64,000 nucleotides of DNA from contig NZ_JAPEUL010000009.1 in the NCBI RefSeq assembly GCF_026113935.1, forward strand, positions 392,501-456,500, given 5' to 3'. This DNA is from Marinomonas rhodophyticola. GTDB taxonomy: Bacteria; Pseudomonadota; Gammaproteobacteria; Pseudomonadales; Marinomonadaceae. The notes below the pieces were generated by a model. It was not told the DNA's origin. It saw only the letters and a list, made by a program, of their open reading frames with translations, and made no database searches. This document shows positions 8,800 through 18,353 of this stretch, piece by piece (position 1 is the stretch's first letter; every line of letters starts with the position of its first letter). A program made the translations under genes and the position numbers.

Positions 8800-8899
8800 G
8801 TTACTCTCTCGTTTATTTATGATATGAGGGAATATAACGAGATATAAAACACCAGAATAGTGGGCAAAAAAGCGATTCTGTTTTGCATTGGATTCACAA

Positions 8900-9805
8900 A
8901 TGAAGCAAATTAAAGTTGATAAGACCGCCGAGATGGAAACTTTTTTAACTGTTGCCACGACGGGAAGTTTAAGTGGTGCAGCAAGAGCGCTCGGTCTCAC
9001 GCCGTCGGCGGTAAGCCGAATGATGACAAGAATAGAAAAGCGTTTAGGCGTTAGGCTGCTGGTCCGTTCTACTCGCAAACTCTATTTAACCAGCGAAGGT
9101 GAATCCTATGCGCTTGCGGCACGGCGTATTCTGAAAGATCTAGAAGAAACCGAACGCGCCATTGCCGATCGTGCGAGTCCCAGTGGATTGATCAAAGTCA
9201 GTACCGCCACGGCGTATAGTCGTTTGACCATGATTCCCTTATACAAAGAGTTTTTAGAGCGTTATCCCAAGATCAAAATCGAAGTGGAAGTGAGCGATAA
9301 GATTAGCAATGTGGCGGATGGTCATATTGACGTCGCAATACGTTTTGGCCCTTTACCTGATAGTAACTTAACCGCACGGCGCCTTGGCGACACAGGCAGA
9401 ACCGTTGTCGCTTCGCCTAACTATTTAGCGCAAGCTGGTATTCCCAAAACGCCCGCCGATTTACAGCACTTTAACTGTCTGGATTTCAGTTTTCAGCGGC
9501 TAGAACCTGGCTGGCCATTCCGTGAGAACGGAGAAGACTATATTCTACCGATACAAGGCAACATGACCTCCAACAATGGTGAAACGCTGGTGGAGCTGGT
9601 GATGGCGGACATTGGTATCACCCGAGTTGGGAATTTTCATATTCAACAAGCCCTCGCATCGGGCCAACTCATTCCCTTATTAGAAGACTTCAACCCGCAG
9701 GACAAAGAAGTCATCCACGCCGTATTTATTGGCGGACAACACATGCCAGCCAGAGTGCGGGTCTTTGTCGACTATCTGGTTGAGAAAATGGCTTCAAATT
9801 CCTAG
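8900..9805 (+). CDS. LysR family transcriptional regulator
   Basis: A 301-residue regulator with an N-terminal winged helix-turn-helix (about residues 8-65; S-L-S-G-A-A-R-A-L-G-L-T-P-S-A-V-S-R) and a LysR substrate-binding domain of the CrgA/DsdC-like subtype (V-S-T-A-T-A-Y-S-R, G-H-I-D-V-A-I-R-F-G). ATG 8900 is taken; a TTG four codons upstream is possible but has no better ribosome site. It is transcribed away from the MFS exporter at 7624-8799, the usual arrangement for a regulator of its neighbour, so it probably controls that exporter in response to a small aromatic or antimicrobial compound. The ligand is unknown. Confidence 0.9.
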   Translation: MKQIKVDKTAEMETFLTVATTGSLSGAARALGLTPSAVSRMMTRIEKRLGVRLLVRSTRKLYLTSEGESYALAARRILKDLEETERAIADRASPSGLIKVSTATAYSRLTMIPLYKEFLERYPKIKIEVEVSDKISNVADGHIDVAIRFGPLPDSNLTARRLGDTGRTVVASPNYLAQAGIPKTPADLQHFNCLDFSFQRLEPGWPFRENGEDYILPIQGNMTSNNGETLVELVMADIGITRVGNFHIQQALASGQLIPLLEDFNPQDKEVIHAVFIGGQHMPARVRVFVDYLVEKMASNS

Positions 9806-9819
9806 AGAGTCTTGGTTCC

Positions 9820-10929
9820 TCAAACCTCTCCCGCATTCAACAGCATGCCTTGTGGGCTGGTGTCGAATAATAAGACGCGATTCAAGTCGACCGACAAGGA
9901 GATATGTTCTTGGCGTTTGACGTGGGAGCGTAGGTCGAGTCGGGCTTTGGCGTCTTCACCACCGAGTTTGAACATGATTTCTTTGTCGAAGCCAAGGTTT
10001 TCCACCAGTTCTACTTGTATATCATTGAATGCAAATAGGTTGTCGCTTGGTGAGGACAGTGCGCTGTCTTCAAAGAAGTCAGGACGAATGCCAACCAACA
10101 CTGTGTCGTGGGATTTTAGGTCGTGTAAGTCCACATTGGCGATTTTCGCTGCTGGCAGTCGGTAGTTATCGAATAGCAGATCGTCGCCTTCGATTTTTGC
10201 TTCAATCAAGTTCATCGCTGGGGAGCCAATAAAGGTCGCGACAAAGGTGTTGGTCGGCTGTAGGTAAATTTCCATCGGTGTGCCGACTTGTTCGACGATG
10301 CCATCGCGCATCACCACGACTCTATCGCCTAAGGTCATGGCTTCGATCTGATCGTGGGTAACGTAGATCGCGGTCATGTTGTATTGATGTTGAATACGAG
10401 CAATTTCAGTACGCATGTGATGACGCAGTTTGGCATCTAGGTTCGATAATGGCTCATCAAACAAATACACATCTGCATCCCGAGCCAAGGCTCGTCCCAT
10501 GGCGACACGTTGGCGCTGACCGCCGGACAAATCCGCCGGTTTGCGATCCAAATAATCGTCGAGCTTGAGCATTTCCGACACATCAGCAAGTTTTTGCTTG
10601 ATGGTCTCTGCATCGGCCCCCGATTTTTTCAAGCCAAAGATGATGTTCTCTCGCACTGACATATGCGGATACAAGGCGTAGTTCTGGAACACCATGGCGA
10701 TGTTACGCTTGTGTGGAGGCAAATCATTAATGGCACGTTTGCCAATTTGTATTTCCCCTTGGGTGATGTCTTCTAGACCTGCCACCATGCGAAGCGTGGT
10801 ACTTTTCCCGCAGCCACTTGGGCCAACCAACACGACAAACTCACCGTCTTTTACTTCTAAATTAAGGTTCTTGACTATCGGCAAGTTGCCGTAGGATTTG
10901 TTTACGTTACGTAAGATCACTGAACTCAT
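9820..10929 (-). CDS. sugar ABC transporter ATPase (UgpC/MsiK type)
   Basis: A 369-residue ATPase of the carbohydrate CUT1 importer class. It has Walker A (G-P-S-G-C-G-K-S-T, about 37-45), Q-loop, the signature [10 protein letters not shown] near 134, Walker B ([14 protein letters not shown]) and the switch H (V-T-H-D-Q). A C-terminal TOBE regulatory domain follows from about residue 240. It powers the two permeases encoded just upstream on the same strand. A 187-bp gap holding a palindromic repeat separates it from them, so its expression may be partly independent. MsiK-type ATPases often serve several importers. Confidence 0.93.
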   Translation of the reverse strand: MSSVILRNVNKSYGNLPIVKNLNLEVKDGEFVVLVGPSGCGKSTTLRMVAGLEDITQGEIQIGKRAINDLPPHKRNIAMVFQNYALYPHMSVRENIIFGLKKSGADAETIKQKLADVSEMLKLDDYLDRKPADLSGGQRQRVAMGRALARDADVYLFDEPLSNLDAKLRHHMRTEIARIQHQYNMTAIYVTHDQIEAMTLGDRVVVMRDGIVEQVGTPMEIYLQPTNTFVATFIGSPAMNLIEAKIEGDDLLFDNYRLPAAKIANVDLHDLKSHDTVLVGIRPDFFEDSALSSPSDNLFAFNDIQVELVENLGFDKEIMFKLGGEDAKARLDLRSHVKRQEHISLSVDLNRVLLFDTSPQGMLLNAGEV

Positions 10930-10940
10930 ATTCTACTCCT

Positions 10941-11061
10941 ACAAAACGACTGTGCTCGATGATACTGCGTCAAAAGATCGCTCAAAATGCTCATTTATAA
11001 CTATAAACTCCGCTTTTTCGCTCACTTTTTCCTTGTCTGATCTTCGCTCGTGACGTTTTGT
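10941..11061. repeat. intergenic imperfect palindrome, about 120 bp
   Basis: Outer arms ACAAAACG (10941-10948) and CGTTTTGT (11054-11061) face each other. The inner parts GATACTGCGTCAAAAGATCGC and its rough complement near 11038-11058 also pair, with a central TTTATA/TATAAA. The unit fills the gap between the permease and the ATPase of one operon. It looks like a dispersed intergenic palindromic element rather than a terminator, because it has no T run on the minus strand. Confidence 0.55.
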
Positions 11062-11116
11062 CATTTTGTTAGTTGTTAACCTTCCAAAAGATATCTATGA
11101 AGCGCAATAGTCATAT

Positions 11117-12079
11117 TTAGCCTTTCACACCGCCGTCGGTAAGGCCACCTGACAAATGCTTATTTGCCAGCATGAAACAAATCACCACAGGTAAAAGCGT
11201 CAACATGGATGCGGCCATGATGCGATCCCAAATGGCGTTTTTCGAGGTGAACAGAGTTTGCAATGCCAGCGGTAAGGTTTGGAAATCTTGGTATTGTTTG
11301 AGGAACACGGAAGCAAACAAATACTCGTTCCAAGCGATGACAAAACAATAGATAAACACGGTAAATAACATGGGTTTCGATAAGGGCATGATGATGCGCC
11401 AGAATGCTTCCACCCTTGAGCAACCGTCCATCATTGCCGCTTCTTCTAGCGAGAAGGGAATGGTACGGAAGTAATTCCCCAACATGTACATGGCGACGGG
11501 TAAAGTCTGAATCAGATAGATCAAAAACAGACTAAAAATCGTCCCCGCGGCACTGGAGGCCAAGCCGACGTTAACGCTCATTTGATAAAGCGGAACCATC
11601 AGCAACACGCCGCCAACCATGTAGACAAACAAGACGCCGTTTGCCATCAAGGATTGCGCTGGGAAGCGTAAGCGGGCAATGGCGTACGCTGCGAGTGATG
11701 CCAAGAAGGTCGAGCAAACCCCTGTTACAAAGGAGATCACAAAAGTATTGAGCATGTAGCGACCAAACGGAAATACATCACCGCCGGAGCTAAATTTCGC
11801 CAAGAGCTTTTGCTTTTGATCTTCCGACAAGGCCGGATTGCTCAATAAGCGTTGCACACTGGCTGGAATGTCGGCTTCTTTTGCTGGCATCAAGCCAAGC
11901 AGCTCTTTGTATGCATCCAAATGTAAGACGCGCGGAATAAGCGATGGATTGCCCCAATCGATAGGGTGCTTTAACGAGGTTGAAAGAATCTGCAAAAATG
12001 GAAACACGCAGAAAATCACCAAAGCGAGCACCAAGGCATACAAGATCACAGATTGGGTGGTTGAGCGTTTATTCATCAT
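11117..12079 (-). CDS. sugar ABC transporter permease (MalG-like)
   Basis: A 320-residue inner membrane permease of CUT1 importers. It has six membrane segments and the EAA loop (E-E-A-A-M-M-D-G-C-S-R-V-E-A-F-W-R-I-I-M-P) that docks the ATPase. An unusually long periplasmic loop (residues 38-108, with P-A-S-V-Q-R-L-L-S-N-P-A-L-S-E-D-Q) follows helix 1, as in some MalG relatives. The double Met start (12079 or 12076) is ambiguous; GGGGAAGA lies just upstream. It follows the MalF-like permease by 9 bases, so the two are translated together as a heterodimer. Confidence 0.92.
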   Translation of the reverse strand: MMNKRSTTQSVILYALVLALVIFCVFPFLQILSTSLKHPIDWGNPSLIPRVLHLDAYKELLGLMPAKEADIPASVQRLLSNPALSEDQKQKLLAKFSSGGDVFPFGRYMLNTFVISFVTGVCSTFLASLAAYAIARLRFPAQSLMANGVLFVYMVGGVLLMVPLYQMSVNVGLASSAAGTIFSLFLIYLIQTLPVAMYMLGNYFRTIPFSLEEAAMMDGCSRVEAFWRIIMPLSKPMLFTVFIYCFVIAWNEYLFASVFLKQYQDFQTLPLALQTLFTSKNAIWDRIMAASMLTLLPVVICFMLANKHLSGGLTDGGVKG

Positions 12080-12088
12080 ATTCTTCCC

Positions 12089-12955
12089 CTACCACTTAAG
12101 GACTTTACGAACGTACAGCCAGATCAAGCCGACCAGCACGAGCAATTGAATCACCGAAATTGCGGCGGCCACGCCTTGATCGACGATGCCAGCGAACGCT
12201 TGGTAGTAAGTGAAAATCGGTAAAGTTTCCACGTTCGGAGCGAGCAAATAAACGTCCTCGAAGCGGTTTAAATTCCAAATGATGCGTAGCAACACCACAG
12301 TCGCAATGACGAATCTCAGCTCTGGCAAGGTCACGTGCCAGAAGCGCCCCCAGGCATTTTGCCCGTCTATCGCCGCGGCTTCGTACAAATCTTTCGGTAC
12401 GCTTTGCAGCTTGGCGAGAAACAGCAAATAGGCGATGGGGAAATGTTTCCAAATATCGAACAAGATCACCACGAACAAAGCAGAATCTGGGTTACCGATG
12501 AGGTTTTCCCGAGAGTCGGTCAAGTGCAAAACATCGACCACCACATGGTTATAAATGCCGTTTACTGGATCGAAAATAAATTGCCAGCCAAATACCACAC
12601 TGATCACAGGAGCAAAGTAGGGCAAAAGAATCAAGCCGCGGGCAAGATTGCGAAAACGGAACTCTTGATTCATTAGAATCGCTGCCGCCAACCCAAGCAC
12701 CGTGGTGCCGACCACTGTACCGATTAGGTAAATAACCGAGACACCAATGGAATGATAATAACGCGGGTTGCCGAGCAAGTCCGTGTAGTTCTCCATGCCA
12801 ACAAAGGTTTTCGTGCCGTTGAGCTGAACATCAAAAAAACTCAGATAGATGTTGAACAGGATCGGGTAAATCACCAGCAGGCCAATGATTCCGACCGCTG
12901 GAGCAACCAGCTTTAAGCCCAGTCGAGATTCATTTTTTATTAAGACAGAAGACAT
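12089..12955 (-). CDS. sugar ABC transporter permease (MalF-like)
   Basis: A 288-residue inner membrane permease with six hydrophobic segments and the EAA motif (Y-E-A-A-A-I-D-G-Q-N-A-W-G-R-F-W-H-V-T-L-P) near residue 190. It pairs with the MalG-like permease encoded 9 bases downstream. The binding protein gene is upstream, across a GC-rich palindromic repeat, which could lower permease expression relative to binding protein as in other maltose-type operons. The substrate is not evident; no sugar catabolic enzyme lies in the operon. Confidence 0.92.
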   Translation of the reverse strand: MSSVLIKNESRLGLKLVAPAVGIIGLLVIYPILFNIYLSFFDVQLNGTKTFVGMENYTDLLGNPRYYHSIGVSVIYLIGTVVGTTVLGLAAAILMNQEFRFRNLARGLILLPYFAPVISVVFGWQFIFDPVNGIYNHVVVDVLHLTDSRENLIGNPDSALFVVILFDIWKHFPIAYLLFLAKLQSVPKDLYEAAAIDGQNAWGRFWHVTLPELRFVIATVVLLRIIWNLNRFEDVYLLAPNVETLPIFTYYQAFAGIVDQGVAAAISVIQLLVLVGLIWLYVRKVLKW

Positions 12956-12980
12956 ATTTGCTTCCCTTTTTTACGTTTAA

Positions 12981-13070
12981 CCCCACCTTAGCCCTCCCCT
13001 TAACAAGGGGAGGGAATAACACAAAGCGCTTAGCTCCTCCCCCTGCTAAGGGTGAGGTTGGGAGGGGGTT
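12981..13070. repeat. GC-rich palindromic repeat between binding protein and permease genes
   Basis: CCCTCCCC TTAACAA GGGGAGGG (12992-13014) forms a tight hairpin. A second block of complementary C and G tracts (CTCCTCCCCCTGCTAAGG to GGGAGGGGG, 13034-13067) follows. The whole can fold on itself and resembles the dispersed CCCTCCCC/GGGGAGGG repeats of many gammaproteobacteria. Lying inside the operon, it may protect the upstream binding-protein message or attenuate read-through. Confidence 0.7.
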
Positions 13071-13075
13071 GAGAC

Positions 13076-14432
13076 TTATTGGCCTATAATCGATTTCATT
13101 TCCGCTTCAGCATCATTCAGCGCAGCTTGCGGGTCTTTTCCCTCAATGGTGACGCTGTAGATCATTCGCGGAATGACAGATTTAGCAAAGATGGCGCCAG
13201 AGGCAGGGAAGGTTTTGCCTTCAACGACAGAAAAGGAGCGAAGGTTGTCAAAACCAGACACGATCTGCTTCATCTTGTCTGCGCCATAAAGTTTGAATAC
13301 GCCGTTTGGATCCTCTAAATACGCTGGATCTTCTGCAATGCCTTTCAGCATTGGGTTCATGCCACCCGGTGCCATATGTAGGAAAGTGATGTAGCTGGCA
13401 GGGTCGTACATGAATTCAATAAAGTCTTTGGTGGCTTTGGTGTCCTCTGCGCTTTTCGCTTTCAAGGCGACAAGGCCAGACAAGGTGCCATAAGACGCGG
13501 CGCTTTTGTGGGTGATAATTGGTGCGAACTCAGTGTTTTTGACCAACTCAGGGTCAAAGGTGCCGCCGCTGAGCTTCTTTGAAATTTGCTGAAGACAGTG
13601 AGCCTTTAGCCACTTCTGCCAAAGCGAGATCATCCATTATGTAAGTGGAATAAAAGAACATGCCCATCTTGCCTTGCAAGTAATAATCTCGAGCACGCCA
13701 GTTCTGTGGGCCTGGTGGATTGTATTTCGCTAATTCTTTGTAATATTCGATGGTTTCGAGTGTTGCAGGGCTGTTGAAGACTAAATTGCCGTTGGCATCG
13801 AACTGGCTGGCATTATTGGAAAGCGCCAGTTGAGTGAAGACTTGTTCTGTGTAGCTGTCCTGCTTGGTGCCGACCAAAATGCCGTACTGATTATTGGCTT
13901 TGTCAGTGAGAGCTTTGGCCGCTTTTTCGATATTTTCCCAAGTGTTTGGCGCTGCTAAGCCTTTTTCATCAAACCAATCTTTGCGGTACCAAATTCCCTG
14001 AATAAAACCATGATAGGGCAAGCCATAGTATTCCCCAGAAGGCGATGTCAGAGTGGTCAGAGCCCCTTTATGAAAGCGACTCTTGCCAATATCTTGAATG
14101 ACGCCTTGATGAGTCTTGGTATCGACAATGCCTTCTTCGCCAAGCGCCATGATGATCTCGGAATTGACCTCAATCAGTTGCGGTGTTGTACCTGCTGCGA
14201 CAGCGGCAGCCATTTGAGTCGCCATTTCGTTTTCATCAACAGCGACGACTTTAACCGTCACGCCATCGTTTAAGGCTTCAAATGTACTGGCCAGCAATTC
14301 GATATTTTGTAAGCGATCGGTTTGAGTTTGTGCTGTCCAAAACTCTACCGTGGCGGCATGGGCGAGCGAGCTGATTAGGAGTCCGTTGGCCAGCACAGTG
14401 CCGGCGACGAATAGTGAAGTTCTATTGTTCAT
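13076..14432 (-). pseudogene. sugar ABC transporter binding protein, frameshifted
   Basis: A family 1 extracellular solute-binding protein of about 451 residues. It has a signal peptide (N-terminus to H-A near residue 27), then T-V-E-F-W-T and the lobe motifs of carbohydrate binders. The N-terminal frame ends at 13554, while the C-terminal frame (K-L-S-G-G-T-F-D-P-E-L-V) continues to 13076. Removing one base at 13577, directly after GAGCTT on the plus strand, joins them as A-N-F-K-K-L-S-G-G-T. A second GAG at 13600 is an alternative site. It delivers the sugar to the two permeases downstream. The LacI-type regulator ends 47 bases upstream. Probably intact in the cell. Confidence 0.85.
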
Positions 14433-14479
14433 GATGGCTTCCTCTATTGTTTTTATTGGTTTGTCTGAACTTTTAGATT

Positions 14480-15489
14480 TTATAACCCAATGGTCACAAC
14501 GCCCGGCGCTAAAACGACTTGTAGGTCCTTCACCGGAGTTCCTTTGATGCGCGACACCATCATCTTGGCAAGTTGCTCACCTATTTGTGCTGGTGGCGCT
14601 TGCTGAATGCTGGCGATCCCCATACTGGCGGTCAGCTCATCTGCGGGCGTATCACAACCAATCACACACACTATTTTTTCACTTTCATTAAACTGTGTGT
14701 TGTGTAATCGCATGGCCGCCAATGCAGCGGCTCGCGCGCTGGTGCTGGTGAGGCAAATCAACGCGGTGATATCTGGGTGCTGGAGCAGAAATTCGGCACA
14801 GGCGAGGTAACTTTCTTCCTCGTCAAAGCCCACTTCTAGCCATTGTTCAGACGTAAGAGAAAGCCCAATTTGTTCAGCGGCATCTTGAATGCCGCGTCGC
14901 CTTTCTTGGGCGAAAAATATCGCTCGCTTACCGATACTACGCCAATCTTGTGGTGGCCTTGCTCGTGCAGGCGGCTCAGGCTTAAATGGCCAACTTGGTA
15001 ATTGTCCAAATCCAGCCAAGCAAATTGCGCCGCGCGTTCGGTGCGTCCGTAACACACAAAAGGCACGTTGAGTTTCAGTAAACGATGGACTTTCGGGTCA
15101 TTAACCCGAGTGCGAAGGAGCAGAAAGCCGTCTTGATCGCCTGCTTTGACAAGACGTTCAAACTCGCTTAATTCCTGTTTGCCGGTATCGATTGCCACCA
15201 CTTGCAGCAAATAGCCTTCTGCTTGCAGCGCGTGTCGAGTTCCAGCCAACACCTTCGAAAGAATGGGGTCGAGATATTGTGTGTCTTGGCAAGGAATAAT
15301 CGCCGTGATCACACGTTTTGCTTGCACCCAGTGTGCCATTTCTGGCCCTTTTAATTGGTAGCCTTGTCGCGCTGCCTCTTTTAGCACACGCTTCTTTGTA
15401 CTCCGGCTAATGTCTGGGTAATCGTTCAGCGCTCGTGACACTGTTGATACCGACAACTCCAACTGGGTTGCTATCTCTTTAATTGACAT
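14480..15489 (-). pseudogene. LacI family transcriptional regulator, frameshifted
   Basis: About 336 residues when repaired. The N-terminal helix-turn-helix (M-S-I-K-E-I-A-T-Q-L, S-V-S-T-V-S-R-A-L-N) and the periplasmic-binding-protein-like effector domain are clear. The frame breaks after V-S-V-S-E-R-Y-F; the other frame resumes at F-A-Q-E-R-R-R-G-I-Q-D. One base is missing next to GAGCGA on the minus strand (14920-14925), or from the T5 run beside it. It heads the sugar ABC operon on the same strand and most likely represses it until the sugar is present. Confidence 0.87.
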
Positions 15490-15755
15490 AAATTAATTCA
15501 CTGCACCATTCTTATTGTTACCACTGTCCATCATTCAAGTCTGATTTAAAAGACTTAATCGTGCATTTTGTGACCAGCAATAATTGACGTTAAAACCGAA
15601 AATGTTTCGATGCAATGCTTTATTTTTGCACAACTTGAGTGCGTTGATTAAAGAAGAATGAAACTACGACGCTGCAGTCCACGGAAGTGCAGAGGGCAAG
15701 CCTTGTTTAGTAAGGCCCCGCCTCAAGGGTAAGTAATCGACATGATAAAGAGTGA

Positions 15756-17093
15756 TTAAGTCTTCATTTTATCAACCATTTCGACGAATCTCGCGACGCC
15801 AGAGGAAATTTCCATTAAGCCTCGTGACACTTCGTTAATGCTTTCTTGGCCGTGCAAGGCAATGCCTGTTACGGAGTTCAGCATCACGTCCATTTCATTG
15901 ATTAAATTATGGTTTTTCTCGACAACCTGGCCAATTTCTGCAGTGGCGATGGCGGTATTGCTGGCTAACTTTCGGACTTCATCGGCAACAACAGAGAAAC
16001 CTCTTCCCGCATCGCCTGCGCGTGCCGCTTCAATGGCGGCATTCAGTGCGAGTAAGTTTGTTTGATCAGCAATGGCGCGGATAGTAACAACAATGTCGGA
16101 AATACTTTTAGACTGTGTTTTCAGTAAGTTACCAATATCGGCCGCATGCTTTACTTTTTCTGCAATTTCTTTTGATGTTTGCACAGATGCATTTAATATC
16201 CCGACGGCATTGGATGAGACTTGGCTAGTTTCTTCCGATGTGGCCGCCGCAAGTTCAATGGCGTTCATGGCATTATTGACTCGTTCTGAAATATCGGACG
16301 CAAACTTGATGACCTTATAAACACGACCTTTTTCATCAAATATGGGATTATAGGTGGCTTCTAACCAGATTATTTTTCCTGTATGGTCAAAACGCTGGAA
16401 ACGCCCAGAAAAGTGTTTGCCACGTGCTAAATCAGACCAGAAATTGGGGTTTTCTTTGTAAAATTTATCATCACAAAACATTTTATGGTGTTTGCCCTTT
16501 ATGTCTTGTAGGTCATATTTCATGGTTCTTAGGAAATTACTATTGGCATGAAGTATATTGCCTTTGGTGTCAAATTCTATGACGGCGAGTGAGCGATCTA
16601 GTGCTGTTAAAATGGCATTTTTGTTTGCTAAGGATGCTTGTATATCGGTAATGTCATTGGCTATTTTGAGGATTTTCTTCACTTTGCCACTGTCATCTGA
16701 GATGGGAAAGTAGTTGGCTTCTAAGAAGATAGGTTGTTTGTTTTGTTTGAAACGTAAAAAAGTACCCTTAAAGGATTTTCCTGCCTTTAGCCCATGCCAG
16801 AATTGTTTGTAATCAACGGACTGGGTGTACTCTGTATCGCAAAAAATACGATGATGTTGCCCAATGATTTGCTCTAGTTTATAACCCACTGCAGTTAAGA
16901 ATAGTGGGTTAGCATCCAATATCACACCCTCAGGGCTAAAGCTGATACTCGCGGTATTTTGCTTAATGGCGTTTAACTCGTCTTGGCATTGTCTTAATTG
17001 CTGAAGTGTTGCTTCAAGATCAGGTCGTTTATCTACTTTTTTACCGAAAATCATGTTGGCTATCCTTGATAATGAGCGGTCATTGTTAAACAT
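15756..17093 (-). CDS. cytoplasmic PAS-domain methyl-accepting chemotaxis protein
   Basis: A 445-residue soluble chemoreceptor with no membrane segment. Two PAS domains (about residues 45-155 and 165-280) each contain the repeated pattern G-x-x-x-x-A-N-x-x-F-L and a C-D (F/T) x-Y motif. They are followed by a signalling domain whose hairpin tip reads [17 protein letters not shown]. It has a shortened signalling domain, as in the BdlA/Aer-like PAS-PAS-MCP group. Such receptors sense redox or energy state through bound FAD or haem and can control biofilm dispersal. It is a single gene. A 15-bp GC-rich block in the downstream spacer has no clear role. Confidence 0.9.
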   Translation of the reverse strand: MFNNDRSLSRIANMIFGKKVDKRPDLEATLQQLRQCQDELNAIKQNTASISFSPEGVILDANPLFLTAVGYKLEQIIGQHHRIFCDTEYTQSVDYKQFWHGLKAGKSFKGTFLRFKQNKQPIFLEANYFPISDDSGKVKKILKIANDITDIQASLANKNAILTALDRSLAVIEFDTKGNILHANSNFLRTMKYDLQDIKGKHHKMFCDDKFYKENPNFWSDLARGKHFSGRFQRFDHTGKIIWLEATYNPIFDEKGRVYKVIKFASDISERVNNAMNAIELAAATSEETSQVSSNAVGILNASVQTSKEIAEKVKHAADIGNLLKTQSKSISDIVVTIRAIADQTNLLALNAAIEAARAGDAGRGFSVVADEVRKLASNTAIATAEIGQVVEKNHNLINEMDVMLNSVTGIALHGQESINEVSRGLMEISSGVARFVEMVDKMKT

Positions 17094-17265
17094 CGAGCGT
17101 TTTATACGAACAATTCAAAACCATTGCAGTATTGAAAACACTACCTCTAGAGTGTGGCTTAACTCATGAGAACTTGCGTACTGATGTGGTAAATTTTTAT
17201 GCAACTCTGTAATGATTTATTACCGTTTAATTTTTCTTCTGACTTAATCGATGTTTCCCCACACA

Positions 17266-17318
17266 ACACTGTTTTTCGCATGGTCGTTAATGAGTTCCAT
17301 GGGTTGCATGAAGGTGGA
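17266..17318 (-). pseudogene. relic of a second tag 3' end
   Basis: About 50 bases here match the 3' part of tag at 17793-17841 with roughly 84% identity, including GCATGGTCGTTAATGAG and CCATGGGTTGCATGAAGG. They correspond to the S-M-G-L-I-N-D-H-A region of the glycosylase. No open frame remains. With the real tag it brackets the HigA-like gene as diverged direct repeats. The rest of the 17094-17421 gap is AT-rich with no coding signal. Confidence 0.75.
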
Positions 17319-17421
17319 AAAAAGTTGAGGTTAGGCTAAAAAACAACCATTCTGTATCTAAATGAATACGAACTGCTTTATGTATGATAAAACTGCGGAC
17401 TACAAAACTGGGTGAGACAAG

Positions 17422-17721
17422 ATGACTTCAATAAAAGAACTGACCAACTTTGATATGGCTGAGCAACTTCGCACAGATGAAGATATTGCTGCCTATTTAA
17501 CTATGGTGCTTGAGGATGGTGATACCGACGAGCTTATTCATGCGCTTGGTCATATTGCCAAATCGCGTGGCATGACGCAGATAGCCAAAGACAGTGGGCT
17601 TGGACGTGAAAGTCTTTACAAAGCCCTTCGATCCGGTTCTCGGCCACAATTTGACACAATAGTAAAAGTGCTTAAATCCCTTAATTTTGATTTGAAAGCT
17701 GTGATTCATTCGCAAAAATGA
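17422..17721 (+). CDS. HigA-like antitoxin (addiction module HTH protein), orphan
   Basis: A 99-residue protein of the putative addiction-module antidote family. It has an N-terminal strand with E-D-I-A-A-Y-L and a Cro/C1-type helix-turn-helix (M-T-Q-I-A-K-D-S-G-L-G-R-E-S-L-Y-K-A-L) around residues 52-72. Such proteins neutralise HigB/RelE-type toxins encoded just upstream and repress the shared promoter. No toxin gene of the expected 90-110 codons is visible upstream or downstream, so this is an orphan that may have lost its toxin or protects against one elsewhere. It sits between tag and a decayed tag copy, suggesting arrival by recombination at tag. Confidence 0.85.
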   Translation: MTSIKELTNFDMAEQLRTDEDIAAYLTMVLEDGDTDELIHALGHIAKSRGMTQIAKDSGLGRESLYKALRSGSRPQFDTIVKVLKSLNFDLKAVIHSQK

Positions 17722-17741
17722 GCACATCACATGGATGTATT

Positions 17742-18345
17742 TCATGGCCTCTTAAAACCCTTCCGCGCCCTATCAATCTCTTCTCTCAGAAAACAGTCTT
17801 CCGCATGGTCGTTGATGAGTCCCATGGATTGCATGAAGGCGTAGATGGTAGTTGGGCCGACGAATTGCCAGCCGCGTTTTTTGAGTTCTTTGGAGAGGGC
17901 GATAGATTCCGCGCAGGTGGTTTGGGTCTCGGGCGGTGGTAGGGTGTTTTCGTCGAGGCTCGTAGCGCCAGATAAACGCGGCTAGCGAACCTTCTTTTTC
18001 GACCATTTCTAAAGCGCGTTTGGCGTTGTTAATCACTGCGAGGATTTTGCGTTTATTCCGCACTATACCTTGGTTGTTAAGTAGTTCTGTTATTTCTTTT
18101 TCACCAAACTGCGCGACTTTATGGAAGTCGAAGTTTTCGAAGGCGAGACGAAAGTTGTCTCGCTTGCTCAAGATCGTTCTCCAGCTCAAGCCAGACTGAA
18201 AGGTCTCTAGACAAAGCTTTTCAAACAATCTTTGGTCGTCGTCGACAGGAAAGCCCCATTCGTGATCATGGTATTCAGGGAAGTCCGGCGCAGAGCTGGC
18301 CCACGCGCAGCGGGTTTCATTCTGTTTGGGGGTTTTTAACGTCAT
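17742..18345 (-). pseudogene. tag: DNA-3-methyladenine glycosylase I, frameshifted
   Basis: Tag removes 3-methyladenine from alkylated DNA. The N-terminal part shows the family core: C-A-W-A, Y-H-D-H-E-W-G near residue 25, and Q-S-G-L-S-W. The frame breaks after W-R-Y-E-P. Dropping the base at 17955, directly after GAGCCT on the minus strand, restores D-E-N-T-L-P-P and then V-G-P-T-T-I-Y-A-F-M-Q-S-M-G-L-I-N-D-H through to the stop at 17742. The total is 200 residues, close to the family's 187-195. It lies 8 bases after the lipoprotein gene and may share its transcript. Likely intact in the cell. Confidence 0.92.
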
Positions 18346-18353
18346 AATTGGTA

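Noticed and set aside
12105-12452. Long minus-strand frame inside the MalF-like permease gene
   Set aside because: It is a shifted-frame shadow of a well-supported gene with no ribosome site or family similarity; many similar shadows across the window were dropped for the same reason.
14911-14920. Homopolymer slippage in the LacI gene as the sole cause of its break
   Set aside because: A T5 run is present and could explain this one case, but most other breaks have no long homopolymer, while all 19 have GAG at the same offset.
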